Shown here: in pieces, positions 1 to 8,390 of the stretch
Layout of the letters: every line of letters begins with the position of its first letter
Position numbering within the stretch: position 1 is the stretch's first letter
From: Candidatus Kuenenia stuttgartensis
GTDB lineage: Bacteria > Planctomycetota > Planctomycetia > Pirellulales > UBA1268
Assembly: GCA_945883745.1 (NCBI GenBank)
Contig: CAMCYH010000011.1
Span: 1 to 44,885, forward strand
Reading direction: 5' to 3'
DNA: 44,885 nt
Notes under the pieces: model-generated
Told to the model about the DNA's origin: nothing
Database searches by the model: none
What the model saw: the letters and a program-made list of their open reading frames with translations, nothing else
Translations under genes and position numbers: made by a program

Positions 1-436
1 CGTGTCAAGCATTGCCGCATGGCCCCGCACAACCGGCAGGGTTTACCACGGTTCATCACGGAGTGGAAAAATGAACCGTCTATGCAGGAGATCCGCATGA
101 AGCTGTGACGGTTGTGACGCTTCGCGCCGCACCGCTTACCAGCATGGAACGCACGGCAATCTTTGCCCACACGTCACCACAAGTCGTGTGATGAAAAATA
201 CTTGGAGCGTGCTCAAGCCGCTTTCACCAGTTCGCCGATAGCCCACATGTCCCCCGGGGCATCACTGTGCCCGTCGGGCAACCAGGGGGCGGCAGCAACC
301 TGCGATCGATCGAGTCACGGATTGGCTCGACAGGACTGCCGTGGAACAGTTCGTGGATCACGACCTCGGGATGACACGCCTCGCGAACGGGACGATCGAT
401 TCTCAAGTGATCCGCAACCAAAGGAGATGTGGCTCG
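1..436. other. Leader region without a recognisable gene
   Basis: I see no credible coding region here. A 9-bp perfect inverted repeat (ACGGTTCAT at 48-56 and ATGAACCGT at 71-79, 14-nt loop) and a short direct repeat GTGACG-gtt-GTGACG at 105-116 are the only structures. The inverted repeat is not followed by a T run, so it is not a classical terminator; an operator or the 3' end of an upstream transcript are possible. The open frames crossing this stretch have no SD sequence or protein-like composition. The promoter of the Cys-rich gene must lie here, but no convincing -35/-10 pair stands out. Confidence 0.4.
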
Positions 437-1246
437 ATGAAGCGTATGATGTTCCTCGGTGCGCTGGTTCTCGGTGTCACCGTTTGTAGTCAGTCCTATG
501 GTTTCGAGCTCCTGAATCGGATGCTCGGCCATCACGGCTGCTCGGATTCGTGTTGTGAGCCCGGCTGCGATGCCGGTGCTGGATGTTGCGAGCCCGGCTG
601 CGATGCCGGTGCTGGCAACGGATGCTGCGAGCCCGCCTGCGGGGCCGGTGCTGGGAATGGCTGCTGCGAGCCCGCCTGTGGTGCCGCTGACAGCTGCTGC
701 GATACGTCTTGCTGCGGCAGCCGCTGTGGCAAGAAGCACGATCTCTTCGGCGGGCTGAAGGGCCTGTTCGAGAAGTGCCGTGCGAAGCATCGTGGCTGCT
801 GCGACAGCTGCTGCGGTGAGCCTGACTGTGCCGGTGGCAACGGCTGCTGCGAGCCCGCCTGCGGTGCTGGCAACGGCTGTGCCGATCCGGCTTGCGACGC
901 TGGCAACGGCTGCTGCGAGCCCGCCTGCGACGCTGGCAACGGCTGCTGCGAGCCGAGCTGCGGTGCGGCCTCGTGCTGCGGTGTCCGGAAGTGCAAGTCC
1001 CCGATCCGCGACCTTCTCCGCGCCATCCATGAGGCGAAGAAGTCCCGTCGGTCGTGCTGCGGTGACAGCTGCTGCGAGCCCACCTGTGCCGGTGGCAACG
1101 GCTGCTGCGAGCCGGCCTGCGGTGCTGAGCCGGCTTGTGGTGCGATGATCGAAGCGGCTCCTGCTGCCCCGACTCCGGACGCCTCGGCTTCGGCCCAGGC
1201 CTCGTCCAAGGTCGTGGCGGTGAGCCGGACGGTCGCGGTCAAGTAA
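437..1246 (+). CDS. Secreted cysteine-rich repeat protein
   Basis: 269 residues. The ATG is chosen because AAGGAG (421-426) precedes it at normal spacing and because it opens a signal peptide (MKRMMFLGALVLGVTVC then SQSYG). The mature part is built of short units of the form CCEPAC-(G/D)A-GNG, about 47 cysteines in all, nearly always as CC...C. Three Cys-rich blocks are separated by two charged, probably helical linkers (about residues 101-121 and 189-207), and the protein ends in an Ala/Ser/Val-rich tail. No known enzyme domain is seen. The export signal and paired cysteines suggest an extracytoplasmic disulfide-bonded or metal-binding protein, possibly structural; this is inference. Related units diverge slightly, so the array probably grew by duplication. 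It stands alone and ends at a strong terminator. Confidence 0.85.
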   Translation: MKRMMFLGALVLGVTVCSQSYGFELLNRMLGHHGCSDSCCEPGCDAGAGCCEPGCDAGAGNGCCEPACGAGAGNGCCEPACGAADSCCDTSCCGSRCGKKHDLFGGLKGLFEKCRAKHRGCCDSCCGEPDCAGGNGCCEPACGAGNGCADPACDAGNGCCEPACDAGNGCCEPSCGAASCCGVRKCKSPIRDLLRAIHEAKKSRRSCCGDSCCEPTCAGGNGCCEPACGAEPACGAMIEAAPAAPTPDASASAQASSKVVAVSRTVAVK

Positions 1247-1298
1247 GCGAAGGCTGTTCGGTCGAACGGAGATCTGTTGCCCGACTTCGGCCAGTGAG

Positions 1299-1334
1299 CT
1301 CCGCCCGGGAGAATATCCCGGGCGGAGTTTTTTT
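1299..1334 (+). terminator. Rho-independent terminator after the Cys-rich gene
   Basis: A perfect 12-bp stem (CTCCGCCCGGGA at 1299-1310, TCCCGGGCGGAG at 1316-1327) with a 5-nt GAATA loop is followed by seven T (1328-1334). This is a textbook intrinsic terminator 52 nt after the Cys-rich stop codon. The TAA stop of the convergent GTPase gene (minus strand, 1333-1335) lies in the end of the T tract, so the two transcription units abut. Confidence 0.93.
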
Positions 1335-3168
1335 ATGCTCGCATCCGGCCCAGACCGCTCGCCGGATCATCCAGGCTGACCGTGAGCGACCGCACGTCAA
1401 CCGCCAGACGATCGCCGGCTTGCAGATAGCCCTGTGCCGCGTCTGCCGCCGTCGCAAAGTCGTGTATCAATGGATCGACAAGGCGGGCGGCCGGAAGCCG
1501 CGCGGCGAGGGCCGTGATGTCACGGTGAAGACCAAGCCGCACCCACATGAAGAGCAGCCACCTCAGCAGAAACCCCCAGAGGATGATCCACACGAACGAT
1601 TCCTGCAGAAATCCCGAGCCATCGACGGGGCGGCCTTGCCAGAGGTGGCCGTAGAAGTAGTTCCAGCCGGCCCGGCCGAGCACGATCACGATGAGCGACG
1701 TGAAGAGGCCTTCGAACGTCCACCGCAGCAACGGGCCATCGACCCGCCCCCGGCGATCGCTCACCAGCCGTTCGATGCCGCTGGCCAGCCAACGGCCCGT
1801 TCGCTCGAGAAGTGTGCCCACGGTTTCCCCGGCCTGTGTGTCATCCAGCCGAGCCCGCCCTACCAACGGCGCCGAGATTTTGGCCCGCCCGGCCAGGCCC
1901 GCGAGGATGCTTCGCGACTGCTCGACGTCGGCCTCGGCGAGCCCGAGCTCCTCGACGGCCTGCCATGAGCCGTGCCCTGCGACATACTCCGGCGCATGAC
2001 CTGACAGCAACTGGCCGATGAGCCCGCCCCCGGGCCGCAGGCGCGTCCAGAAGGAACCGATGGCCGACACGACATGGAGAAACATCGCAAAGGGACCACC
2101 GTGCCACCGGTCGACCACCTCGTCGGTAAGCAGACGCTGCCAGGCCGTTCGGTTGGTCTGAAGCTTGCCTTCGATTGCGGCGGCGAGGATGCCCTCCAGT
2201 CGCCTCCGTTCGGCGCCTACGCCGGCAGCAAACTGTGTCACGGCATCACGGCAAGGCTCCAGATGCACTCGTGACTGCCCGACGAACCAGGCCGTCAGAT
2301 CGATCGCGCCGGTGCGGCGCACCCGACGGGCCGCCCGCCCCACGAGTTCCACATCGATCGCCGTGAGCAACTCCTGAAAGCCGGGCTCCGGCACCAGGCC
2401 GGCGGAGGCCCGCTGGGCGGCCTCCAGCGCATCAAGTCGAAAAATCCGTGGCACGGCAAACCCCTGCGACTCGAGTTCCCGTCGCCAATCCGCGCGGATG
2501 TCGGGATCCCGAGAGGCGTGTGTCTGCACGAAGAGCAGCGGCCGGCCCGGCGCAAAGGCCTGCACCTCGCGGGCGACGATCCAGGAGCGGTACTTCTGGG
2601 CCGTCGCGACAAGCAGGAGCACGTCGCAGGCAGGCAGCACTGTGGCAAGCATGTCGCGATTGCGATTGGTGTCGCTCGGCCGTGGTGGATGGGCACGCGC
2701 GGCCTGCGGTTCGTCGGCCTGCGTGTCAGGGTCGGGACAGTCGACGAGCACGATATTTGCGACCGCCGGCGAATCACTCCTCACCACGCGGCCCTGCATC
2801 GCGTCGATAGGAAGCCAGGAGCAGTCGACATCCGTGGCCACTACCACGATCGGAGTGGTGGTCGTCGGCCGGGCGACATCGCTGGCGGTGGTCACCTCGC
2901 AGCCCGCCAGGGCGTTGACCAGGGTGCTCTTGCCGGTGCCGGTGCCACCGATGACGCCGACCACGAGCATCCGCGACAACTCCCGGCGTGTGCGGTCGAG
3001 CCGCGGGGCCACCTGCGCCCATTCCGCGCGGACCCGGCGGGCAGGTGGCCAGTCGGGTCCGGAATCGGCCCACCGCGCCAGCGACTCCACGAGGTCGTCG
3101 AAGTCGGCGAAGTCCGGGGCCGCAGGGGACGAATCACCGGCCTCTCCGCCGGACTGCATTTCACTCAT
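1333..3168 (-). CDS. Membrane-associated P-loop GTPase, second of a coupled pair
   Basis: 611 residues. The G1/Walker A loop is GGTGTGKST (about 74-82), a Thr-rich switch (TTTT) lies near 102-105, the G3 motif is DCPDPD (143-148), and a THASRD segment (216-221) stands where G4 (N/TKxD) is expected, so G4 is degenerate. After a mostly helical middle part come two hydrophobic helices (about 486-503 and 525-546) and a soluble C-terminal tail. Fold and layout resemble the dynamin-like/Era-like GTPases that act on membranes; a membrane role is inference. The ATG overlaps the stop of the upstream GTPase as ATGA (3165-3168), with GGGAG 8 nt before it inside the upstream gene, so translation is coupled. 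It is a paralogue of that neighbour: both have GTxTGKS, NALxGCE and a QKY motif between G3 and G4. Confidence 0.85.
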   Translation of the reverse strand: MSEMQSGGEAGDSSPAAPDFADFDDLVESLARWADSGPDWPPARRVRAEWAQVAPRLDRTRRELSRMLVVGVIGGTGTGKSTLVNALAGCEVTTASDVARPTTTTPIVVVATDVDCSWLPIDAMQGRVVRSDSPAVANIVLVDCPDPDTQADEPQAARAHPPRPSDTNRNRDMLATVLPACDVLLLVATAQKYRSWIVAREVQAFAPGRPLLFVQTHASRDPDIRADWRRELESQGFAVPRIFRLDALEAAQRASAGLVPEPGFQELLTAIDVELVGRAARRVRRTGAIDLTAWFVGQSRVHLEPCRDAVTQFAAGVGAERRRLEGILAAAIEGKLQTNRTAWQRLLTDEVVDRWHGGPFAMFLHVVSAIGSFWTRLRPGGGLIGQLLSGHAPEYVAGHGSWQAVEELGLAEADVEQSRSILAGLAGRAKISAPLVGRARLDDTQAGETVGTLLERTGRWLASGIERLVSDRRGRVDGPLLRWTFEGLFTSLIVIVLGRAGWNYFYGHLWQGRPVDGSGFLQESFVWIILWGFLLRWLLFMWVRLGLHRDITALAARLPAARLVDPLIHDFATAADAAQGYLQAGDRLAVDVRSLTVSLDDPASGLGRMRA

Positions 3169-5030
3169 TGGGGCAACTCCCGGGCACAGTGCATGAGCAG
3201 GTGACGGGCCCGCGCGACCTCCGGCCGTGAGCCGGCTCCCGCCAGCCGATCGATCTCCTCGAGCTGATCGCCAAAGACGACATCATGCAGCGTCTCCGCG
3301 AGCACGCGGCTTCGCTCGGCCGACCAACCGGCAAACAACGACTCAATGAGCGGCTTCAGGCCCGCGACGGTCAGCCCCAGTGCTCCCTCACCGGCGAGCG
3401 TGGCCGCGCCTCCCACGACTACGTCACCCACGTGATGCACGAGCGTGGTGAGCCCCCCGGCAGTCGCGGCCGCGGCAGGGACGGCGGCCGCGCCGGCCAT
3501 CGCGAGGCCCACGGTGATCGCTGGCCGCGCCACGGCACCGACATTCAGGCCGGTGAGGATCCACCGCACCATGTCGGGGTTGTCACGGGCAAAGGCGTCG
3601 AGCTTGTCGCGAGCAAAGCTGCGGTAGTCGTTCGAGACGATCGGCAGCGCGGCATGCCGCCGCCCGAGGTCGGCGTACCAGGAGCTCCGGTCAGCCTCAA
3701 CGAGTCGGTCGCCCAGCGTCGCCGCAAGCCGCGGGTTCGTGCGACAGATCTCGTCGAGCCGGTCGATGAAGTCGCCGAGGGCCCGCTTAAGCGCGGCCAA
3801 CTCCAGGGCCGCAAAATCCTCCCGCCGCTCCTCCTCAGTACGGGCGAGGCCCACCCGCCGTGCCGCCCATTTCACGCCTTGCCCCGCCACGTGATACACC
3901 CTGCTTACGGTGAGATCGAAGCCTGAGCGACGCGGTTCGAGCCACTTCCAGATCTCGTTCCAGACGATCTCACGCGGGGCCGTCGGCATCTCGACTCGCA
4001 CCCGGCTCTCGTCGGAGAGCACACGGCGGGCCTCCTGCCACTCACCTGCAGCCGCCTCGAAGGCATTCAGCCAGGTGCCGGCGCCCCCTGCGGGGTCGAC
4101 GACGACACGAAACGCTCCCTCCATCGACGCCAGCTTGATCCGCTCGAAATCGCAGCCGCTGAGCCGCTGCCGTAGATCGACTCCCGTGCCATCGGGAGTC
4201 AGTTCCACAAGCGAGTGAAACTCGATCCGGCCGGCAGCGGCCGATTCTCTGTCAAACGGCGCCGCGTAGACAGCCGCAGGTTCGGCCCCCGTCTCGAGCA
4301 TGAAGGTGCGAAGCCAGCCGGCGAGCAGCTGCCGCTGGGCCGGCCAATCGACCATGTTGAAGATGACAATCATCGTCTTTCCGGCAGCCGCAGCCGCGGA
4401 GAAGAAGTCACGGACAGTGGCGTCGTTGTATTTCTGCTGGGTGAGCACAGCCACGATCACGTCACAGGCATTGCGGATCAGTTCCGCCCGCCGCCAGTTG
4501 TCGCGAAGCGTGCCGTCGATGTCGGGCGTGTCGAGAAGCACGAGTCGCTGCGGCTGATCACTCCCGGCATCCTCGCGCCAGACAAGCAGGTTGGCCTCGG
4601 TGGGGTCGAGAGCGTCATCTTCGCCGCTCCAGGGCCGCGGCGTGAAGCCGGGGAAGACCGCGGCGAGGTCGATCCGCTCGGCAAGCCCACGGGGCAGGCT
4701 GACCACCGGATGGCGGGTGCGGGCCGCCTCCGGCACGGAACGACTGATCTCGCAGCCGACCAACGCATTGGCGATCAGGCTCTTGCCAGTATTGGTGCCT
4801 CCGCAGACGGCGGCCACGAGCAGAGGCTCCCTGTCGATCTGTGGCTTCAGCTTGCCAAAGAGAGCCCCGTGCCACTCGGTGGTCGCTGGATCAGGAACAC
4901 CGAGGGCACGGGCAAGTGGTTCGAGCGACTCAAGACACGAGCAGATTTCAGCAACGCAATCGCTCCATGCGGCAAGCGACGCGGGGGCAGCGGATCGCCC
5001 GACAGAAGAAGGGATGTCATTCACGGACAA
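3165..5030 (-). CDS. P-loop GTPase with C-terminal hydrophobic region, first of a coupled pair
   Basis: About 621 residues. Motifs: G1 GGTNTGKS (about 77-84), RTRHP at 104-108 in the switch region, G3 DTPD (167-170), G4 NMVD (225-228), so unlike its partner it keeps a recognisable G4. A long helical middle part is followed by an Ala/Gly-rich hydrophobic region (about 495-560) that could insert in or lie on a membrane, then a charged tail. No ATG is available near the N-terminus: translation must start at TTG 5030 or GTG 5024, and neither has a clear SD. It is followed without gap by the second GTPase. Bacterial dynamin-like proteins often come as tandem pairs that work together; a similar heteromeric membrane-remodelling or stress role is plausible here but unproved. 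Confidence 0.85.
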   Translation of the reverse strand: MSVNDIPSSVGRSAAPASLAAWSDCVAEICSCLESLEPLARALGVPDPATTEWHGALFGKLKPQIDREPLLVAAVCGGTNTGKSLIANALVGCEISRSVPEAARTRHPVVSLPRGLAERIDLAAVFPGFTPRPWSGEDDALDPTEANLLVWREDAGSDQPQRLVLLDTPDIDGTLRDNWRRAELIRNACDVIVAVLTQQKYNDATVRDFFSAAAAAGKTMIVIFNMVDWPAQRQLLAGWLRTFMLETGAEPAAVYAAPFDRESAAAGRIEFHSLVELTPDGTGVDLRQRLSGCDFERIKLASMEGAFRVVVDPAGGAGTWLNAFEAAAGEWQEARRVLSDESRVRVEMPTAPREIVWNEIWKWLEPRRSGFDLTVSRVYHVAGQGVKWAARRVGLARTEEERREDFAALELAALKRALGDFIDRLDEICRTNPRLAATLGDRLVEADRSSWYADLGRRHAALPIVSNDYRSFARDKLDAFARDNPDMVRWILTGLNVGAVARPAITVGLAMAGAAAVPAAAATAGGLTTLVHHVGDVVVGGAATLAGEGALGLTVAGLKPLIESLFAGWSAERSRVLAETLHDVVFGDQLEEIDRLAGAGSRPEVARARHLLMHCARELPQ

Positions 5031-5063
5031 GACTCATCGTCAGAGCGAAACAGTTACGGCTGA

Positions 5064-5092
5064 TTGCCGCCTGGTTTTGTGTGTCCTAAACT
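5064..5092 (+). promoter_or_regulatory. Candidate sigma70-type promoter for the MBL-fold gene
   Basis: TTGCCG (5064-5069), 17 nt, TAAACT (5087-5092): each box matches the consensus at 4 of 6 positions with ideal spacing. It lies in the divergent gap between the GTPase pair and the hydrolase and would give a leader of roughly 95 nt. Confidence 0.3.
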
Positions 5093-5192
5093 AATGCATC
5101 GGTGATCATCCGACACACTCCAGTACCTGATGGGGCAGTGTGTCTTCCCGCGTCCGCCATCGCAAATCCACCTCCGAGTCCAATCTTTTCCG

Positions 5193-5984
5193 ATGCTTGA
5201 ACGTCGACCACTCTTTCCCGGTGTCATCGAGATCAATCACCAGGCCGGCTATCGGATCGGCTGCAGTGTCTATCTCGTCTTCGACGACCGTGATTGGGTG
5301 CTCATCGACATCGGTTATGAGGAGACGGTGGACGAGATCATCGAGCTGATCCGACAGCTCGATTTCCCGCTGTCGCAGTGCCGGGGGCTGGTCGCCACCC
5401 ATGCCGACGTCGACCACATTCAGGGGCTCGCCAAAGTGAAGGGCATTCTCAAGGCGCCGGTGCTCGCCCATCCCAAGGCCGTGCCAACGCTCGAGGCGGG
5501 CGACCTGATCAAGACGTTCGCCGAGATCGCGGCGCAAAACGTTCACATGCCGATGCCGACCGTGACAGTCGAGCGGCCGATCAAAGACGGTGACGCGATC
5601 GAGGTCGGTTCGCGGCGGCTCGAGGTCTGGCACACGCCGGGGCACACCGACAGCCAACTCGCGTTCCGTCTCGACAACCTTCTGCTCTCTGGCGACAACA
5701 TCTATCGTGACGGTTCGGTCGGCGCGATCGACGCCCACCACGGCAGTGACATTCCCGCCTTCATCAAGTCGCTCAAACGGATCCTGGCCAGTGACGTTGA
5801 GTGGCTCCTGCCCAGCCATGGCCCGGTCTTTCGGAAGGATGATGCCTTGCTCGAGAAGACGATCACCCGGCTCGAGGGCTATCTGAAACTCGCCGACTTC
5901 GGCACCTGCGCTCCCCACTGGCCGCTGATCGACGAATGGGATCGGGAACTGGCCGAGGGGCGGATGCCGTCCGCCGCGGTGTAA
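5193..5984 (+). CDS. Metallo-beta-lactamase-fold hydrolase
   Basis: 263 residues from ATG 5193; an in-frame ATG at 5130 would add 21 residues unlike the family, so the shorter form is preferred, though neither has a good SD. The fold is shown by THADVDH (H70, D72, D74, H75), TPGHTD (H151), SGD (D168) and PSHGP (H209). The second metal-1 histidine of the usual HxHxDH is replaced by Asp (HxDxDH). Members hydrolyse thioesters, phosphodiesters, lactones or related bonds using one or two metal ions; the substrate cannot be told from sequence. There is no signal peptide, so it is probably cytoplasmic. It is not obviously in an operon. Confidence 0.85.
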   Translation: MLERRPLFPGVIEINHQAGYRIGCSVYLVFDDRDWVLIDIGYEETVDEIIELIRQLDFPLSQCRGLVATHADVDHIQGLAKVKGILKAPVLAHPKAVPTLEAGDLIKTFAEIAAQNVHMPMPTVTVERPIKDGDAIEVGSRRLEVWHTPGHTDSQLAFRLDNLLLSGDNIYRDGSVGAIDAHHGSDIPAFIKSLKRILASDVEWLLPSHGPVFRKDDALLEKTITRLEGYLKLADFGTCAPHWPLIDEWDRELAEGRMPSAAV

Positions 5985-6152
5985 CGACTCCCGCCGCCAC
6001 GGCCCCTCCCGACCATGCCTTGAAGGCGGGCCGAGACAGCCACTGCCTGGCAAACCCTGTCGATTTTTCCATCAAGAACGGCCCTCCGGCCTACCGATAC
6101 AACCAGCGAGATCGGTTTTTCCGGTTTCATCGTTTTTCAGGGGGACAATCCG

Positions 6153-6491
6153 ATGACACGGCATCTGTTCGCCGCCGCCATTGCGGCCGGCGCGGTCTTT
6201 TTTACGGCTGGCAGCGGCCAGGCCCAGCAGCCCTTCCCTGGCACGCAGGCATATGGCTACCAGTGGGGTTCCTCGTACAACACCCACGACTGGAACCGAC
6301 TCTACCACTACCCCTATGTGTGGTATCCGCAGAACTTCTACGCCGACGGCTACTACCAGAGCGCCAACGATCTCTACTATCGCTATCCACAGGAGATGCG
6401 GGTGCCGGTCTACAACAAGAGCTGGCAGAACTACTACCCGAAGAGCCGCCGCTACCACCAGGGTCACCATTTCCACCTGGATGTTTTTTGA
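6153..6491 (+). CDS. Small Tyr-rich secreted protein of unknown function
   Basis: 112 residues with a clear signal peptide (MTRHLFAAAIAAGAVFF, cleavage probably after GQA near residue 24). AGGGGGA at 6139-6145 supports the start. The mature part of about 88 residues is very rich in Tyr, Trp, Asn and His (motifs YHYPYVWYPQNF, YYRYPQEMRVPVYNK, HHFHLDVF at the very end). From memory, similar short proteins with this YPYVxYPQNF...LDVF pattern occur in Pirellulaceae, which supports the planctomycete assignment; I could not check this. No catalytic motif is visible. The stop codon lies inside the left arm of a palindrome. Confidence 0.82.
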   Translation: MTRHLFAAAIAAGAVFFTAGSGQAQQPFPGTQAYGYQWGSSYNTHDWNRLYHYPYVWYPQNFYADGYYQSANDLYYRYPQEMRVPVYNKSWQNYYPKSRRYHQGHHFHLDVF

Positions 6492-6512
6492 CGGGCGAAG
6501 CCCGTCAAAAAA
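6484..6512. repeat. Perfect palindrome at the end of the Tyr-rich gene
   Basis: TTTTTTGACGGGC, GAA, then GCCCGTCAAAAAA: a 13-bp perfect stem with a 3-nt loop. The core GCGAAGC is a sequence known to form an exceptionally stable DNA mini-hairpin; on the opposite strand the loop reads C-TTCG-C. There is no T run after the stem in either direction once the A/T arms are paired, so it is not a standard intrinsic terminator, though it may block transcription or protect the 3' end of the mRNA. Confidence 0.7.
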
Positions 6513-6529
6513 CGTTCACCGAGACCGGC

Positions 6530-6535
6530 TACAAT
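6530..6535 (+). promoter_or_regulatory. Likely -10 box of the OPT gene, leaderless geometry
   Basis: TACAAT (5 of 6 matches to TATAAT) ends 7 nt before the ATG at 6543, so transcription would begin at or next to the start codon. No SD precedes this ATG. No clear -35 is present at 16-18 nt. Confidence 0.4.
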
Positions 6536-6542
6536 CGCGGCC

Positions 6543-8390
6543 ATGGATGGAGCCCAGCCGCCGCCGTTTGAGGATGACCGGGAGGCGGCCCGCTGGTGGA
6601 TTGAGAACGTCTACGCCGGCGACGACGCCGTGCAGCTCTCCACGCGGGCCATCGTCACCGGGATGGTGATCGGCGGCGTGATGTCGATCAGCAACCTCTA
6701 TGTCGGCCTCAAGACCGGCTGGGGCCTCGGCGTCACGATCACCGCCTGCATCATCGCCTACGCCGTCTTCAAGGGGCTGGAACAGGTCGTCGCAGCCTGG
6801 CGGGATCGCCCCTTCTCGATCCTTGAAAACTACACGATGTCGAGCGTGGCGAGCACCGCCGGCTACATGTCGAGCGCCGGCCTCGTCTCAGCCTTTCCGG
6901 CCCTCTACCTCACCACCGGCCGACTGCTCGAGTGGTGGGAAATCATGGCCTGGATCGCCGCCCTCTCCTCGCTCGGCGTCTTCATGGCAATCCCGCTCAA
7001 GCGACAGCTGATCAACATCGATCAGCTCCCCTTTCCCTCCGGTATCGCCACCGCCGAGACGCTCAAGAGCATGCATGCCTCCGGCGACGGGGCCGTGACC
7101 AAGGCCCGCGCGCTCTTCGCCGCCGGTGCGGTCGGCGGCCTCACTGCCATCTGGCGAGATGGCTTTGCGGCCATCCCGGCCCTCAGCCGATTCGCTTTTC
7201 CCACTGAATGTGCGGCGTTTGGCCGCGACCTGCTCGCCAAGTACACGATCGGTATCGAAGGCTCGCTCATCATGCTCGCCGCCGGAGCGATCATGGGGCT
7301 GCGGGTCGCTGCCTCGATGCTCGTCGGCTCGCTGCTGCTGTATGGAGTCGTCGGTCCGATCCTCGTGGAGCACGGCATCGCCGAGCCGGGATACCGCGGT
7401 ATTGTCTCCTGGACGCTCTGGCCGGCGACGTCGCTGATGGTCACGTCGGGGCTGCTCTCTTTTGCATTCAAGTGGCGGACGATCCTCCGGGCCTTCGGTG
7501 GCCTGGCGAAACTCGTCGGCACCACCACCGGCGCGGAGACCGACGACCCGCTCGAGCGGATCGAGGTGCCGGCCTCGTGGTTCCTCGTCGGCACGCTCGT
7601 CACGGGCTCGGCCTGCGTGCTTCTCGGCCATTTCTTCTTCGGCATCAGCTGGTGGATGGGAGCGGTGGCCGTACTCATCACGTTCTTCTTGTCGATTGTC
7701 GCCGCCCGGGCCACCGGCGAGACCGACATCACGCCGATCGGGGCCATGGGAAAGATCACCCAGCTGGCGTATGGGGTGCTCGCACCGTCAAACATCACGA
7801 CCAACCTCATGACCGCCTCGATCACCTCGGGCGCCGCCTCCAATGCTGCCGATCTCCTCACTGATTTAAAATGCGGCTATCTGCTCGGCGGCAATCCGCG
7901 GCGGCAGACAATCGCGCAGTTCTTTGGTGTGCTCGGCGGGTCGATCGTGTCGGTGCCCGCCTACCTCTTCGTGGTGCAGCGCAATCCTGAGCAGCTTGGC
8001 TCCGCGGCCCTGCCCGCGCCGGCGGCGAAGGTGTGGGCGGGTGTCGCAGAACTGCTCGCCAAGGGGATCGAGGCCCTGCCGGCGGGAGCGCTCTGGGCCA
8101 TCGCGTTGGGGGCCGCAGCCGGCGCGGTGCTGACGCTCCTGGAAGAATTCGCGCCCGAGCGAATCCGGCCGTGGATTCCCTCGCCGACGGGTCTCGGGAT
8201 CGCCGGTGTGATCCCGGCCTTCAACTCGATCTCAATGTTTGCCGGGGCGTTGCTGGCCTGGCTCGTTGCCAAGGTGAGCCCGCGGGCTGCGGAGGCTTAC
8301 ACGATCCCCGTCTCGAGCGGCCTCATTGCCGGCGAATCGCTCGTGGGTGTGGCGATCATCCTCGCGGTCGAGATCTTCAAGCTCGTGTAG
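6543..8390 (+). CDS. OPT family oligopeptide/metal-chelate transporter
   Basis: 615 residues with well over ten hydrophobic segments. The family is recognised by NLYVGLKTGWGLG (about 51-63) and by the LPFPSGIATAETL segment (about 162-174), the bacterial counterpart of the OPT signature. OPT proteins are secondary, proton-coupled importers of small peptides, peptide derivatives or metal chelates across the inner membrane; the substrate is not predictable here. Length is usual for the bacterial subfamily. The 3' end overlaps the end of the convergent M20 peptidase gene by 14 bp. A link between peptide import and this neighbouring peptidase is tempting but rests only on position. Confidence 0.92.
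   Translation: MDGAQPPPFEDDREAARWWIENVYAGDDAVQLSTRAIVTGMVIGGVMSISNLYVGLKTGWGLGVTITACIIAYAVFKGLEQVVAAWRDRPFSILENYTMSSVASTAGYMSSAGLVSAFPALYLTTGRLLEWWEIMAWIAALSSLGVFMAIPLKRQLINIDQLPFPSGIATAETLKSMHASGDGAVTKARALFAAGAVGGLTAIWRDGFAAIPALSRFAFPTECAAFGRDLLAKYTIGIEGSLIMLAAGAIMGLRVAASMLVGSLLLYGVVGPILVEHGIAEPGYRGIVSWTLWPATSLMVTSGLLSFAFKWRTILRAFGGLAKLVGTTTGAETDDPLERIEVPASWFLVGTLVTGSACVLLGHFFFGISWWMGAVAVLITFFLSIVAARATGETDITPIGAMGKITQLAYGVLAPSNITTNLMTASITSGAASNAADLLTDLKCGYLLGGNPRRQTIAQFFGVLGGSIVSVPAYLFVVQRNPEQLGSAALPAPAAKVWAGVAELLAKGIEALPAGALWAIALGAAAGAVLTLLEEFAPERIRPWIPSPTGLGIAGVIPAFNSISMFAGALLAWLVAKVSPRAAEAYTIPVSSGLIAGESLVGVAIILAVEIFKLV

Noticed and set aside
163..489. A 108-codon open frame in the leader of the Cys-rich gene
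   Set aside because: It has no SD, an Arg/Ser-rich composition typical of GC-rich shadows, and runs out of frame into the signal peptide region of the real gene.
224..1242. Long open frames on the minus strand across the Cys-rich gene
   Set aside because: They arise because the repeats avoid stop codons in several frames. Their proteins are low-complexity Ala/Thr or Gln/Ser/Pro repeats with no SD, while the plus-strand frame has a signal peptide, SD and terminator.
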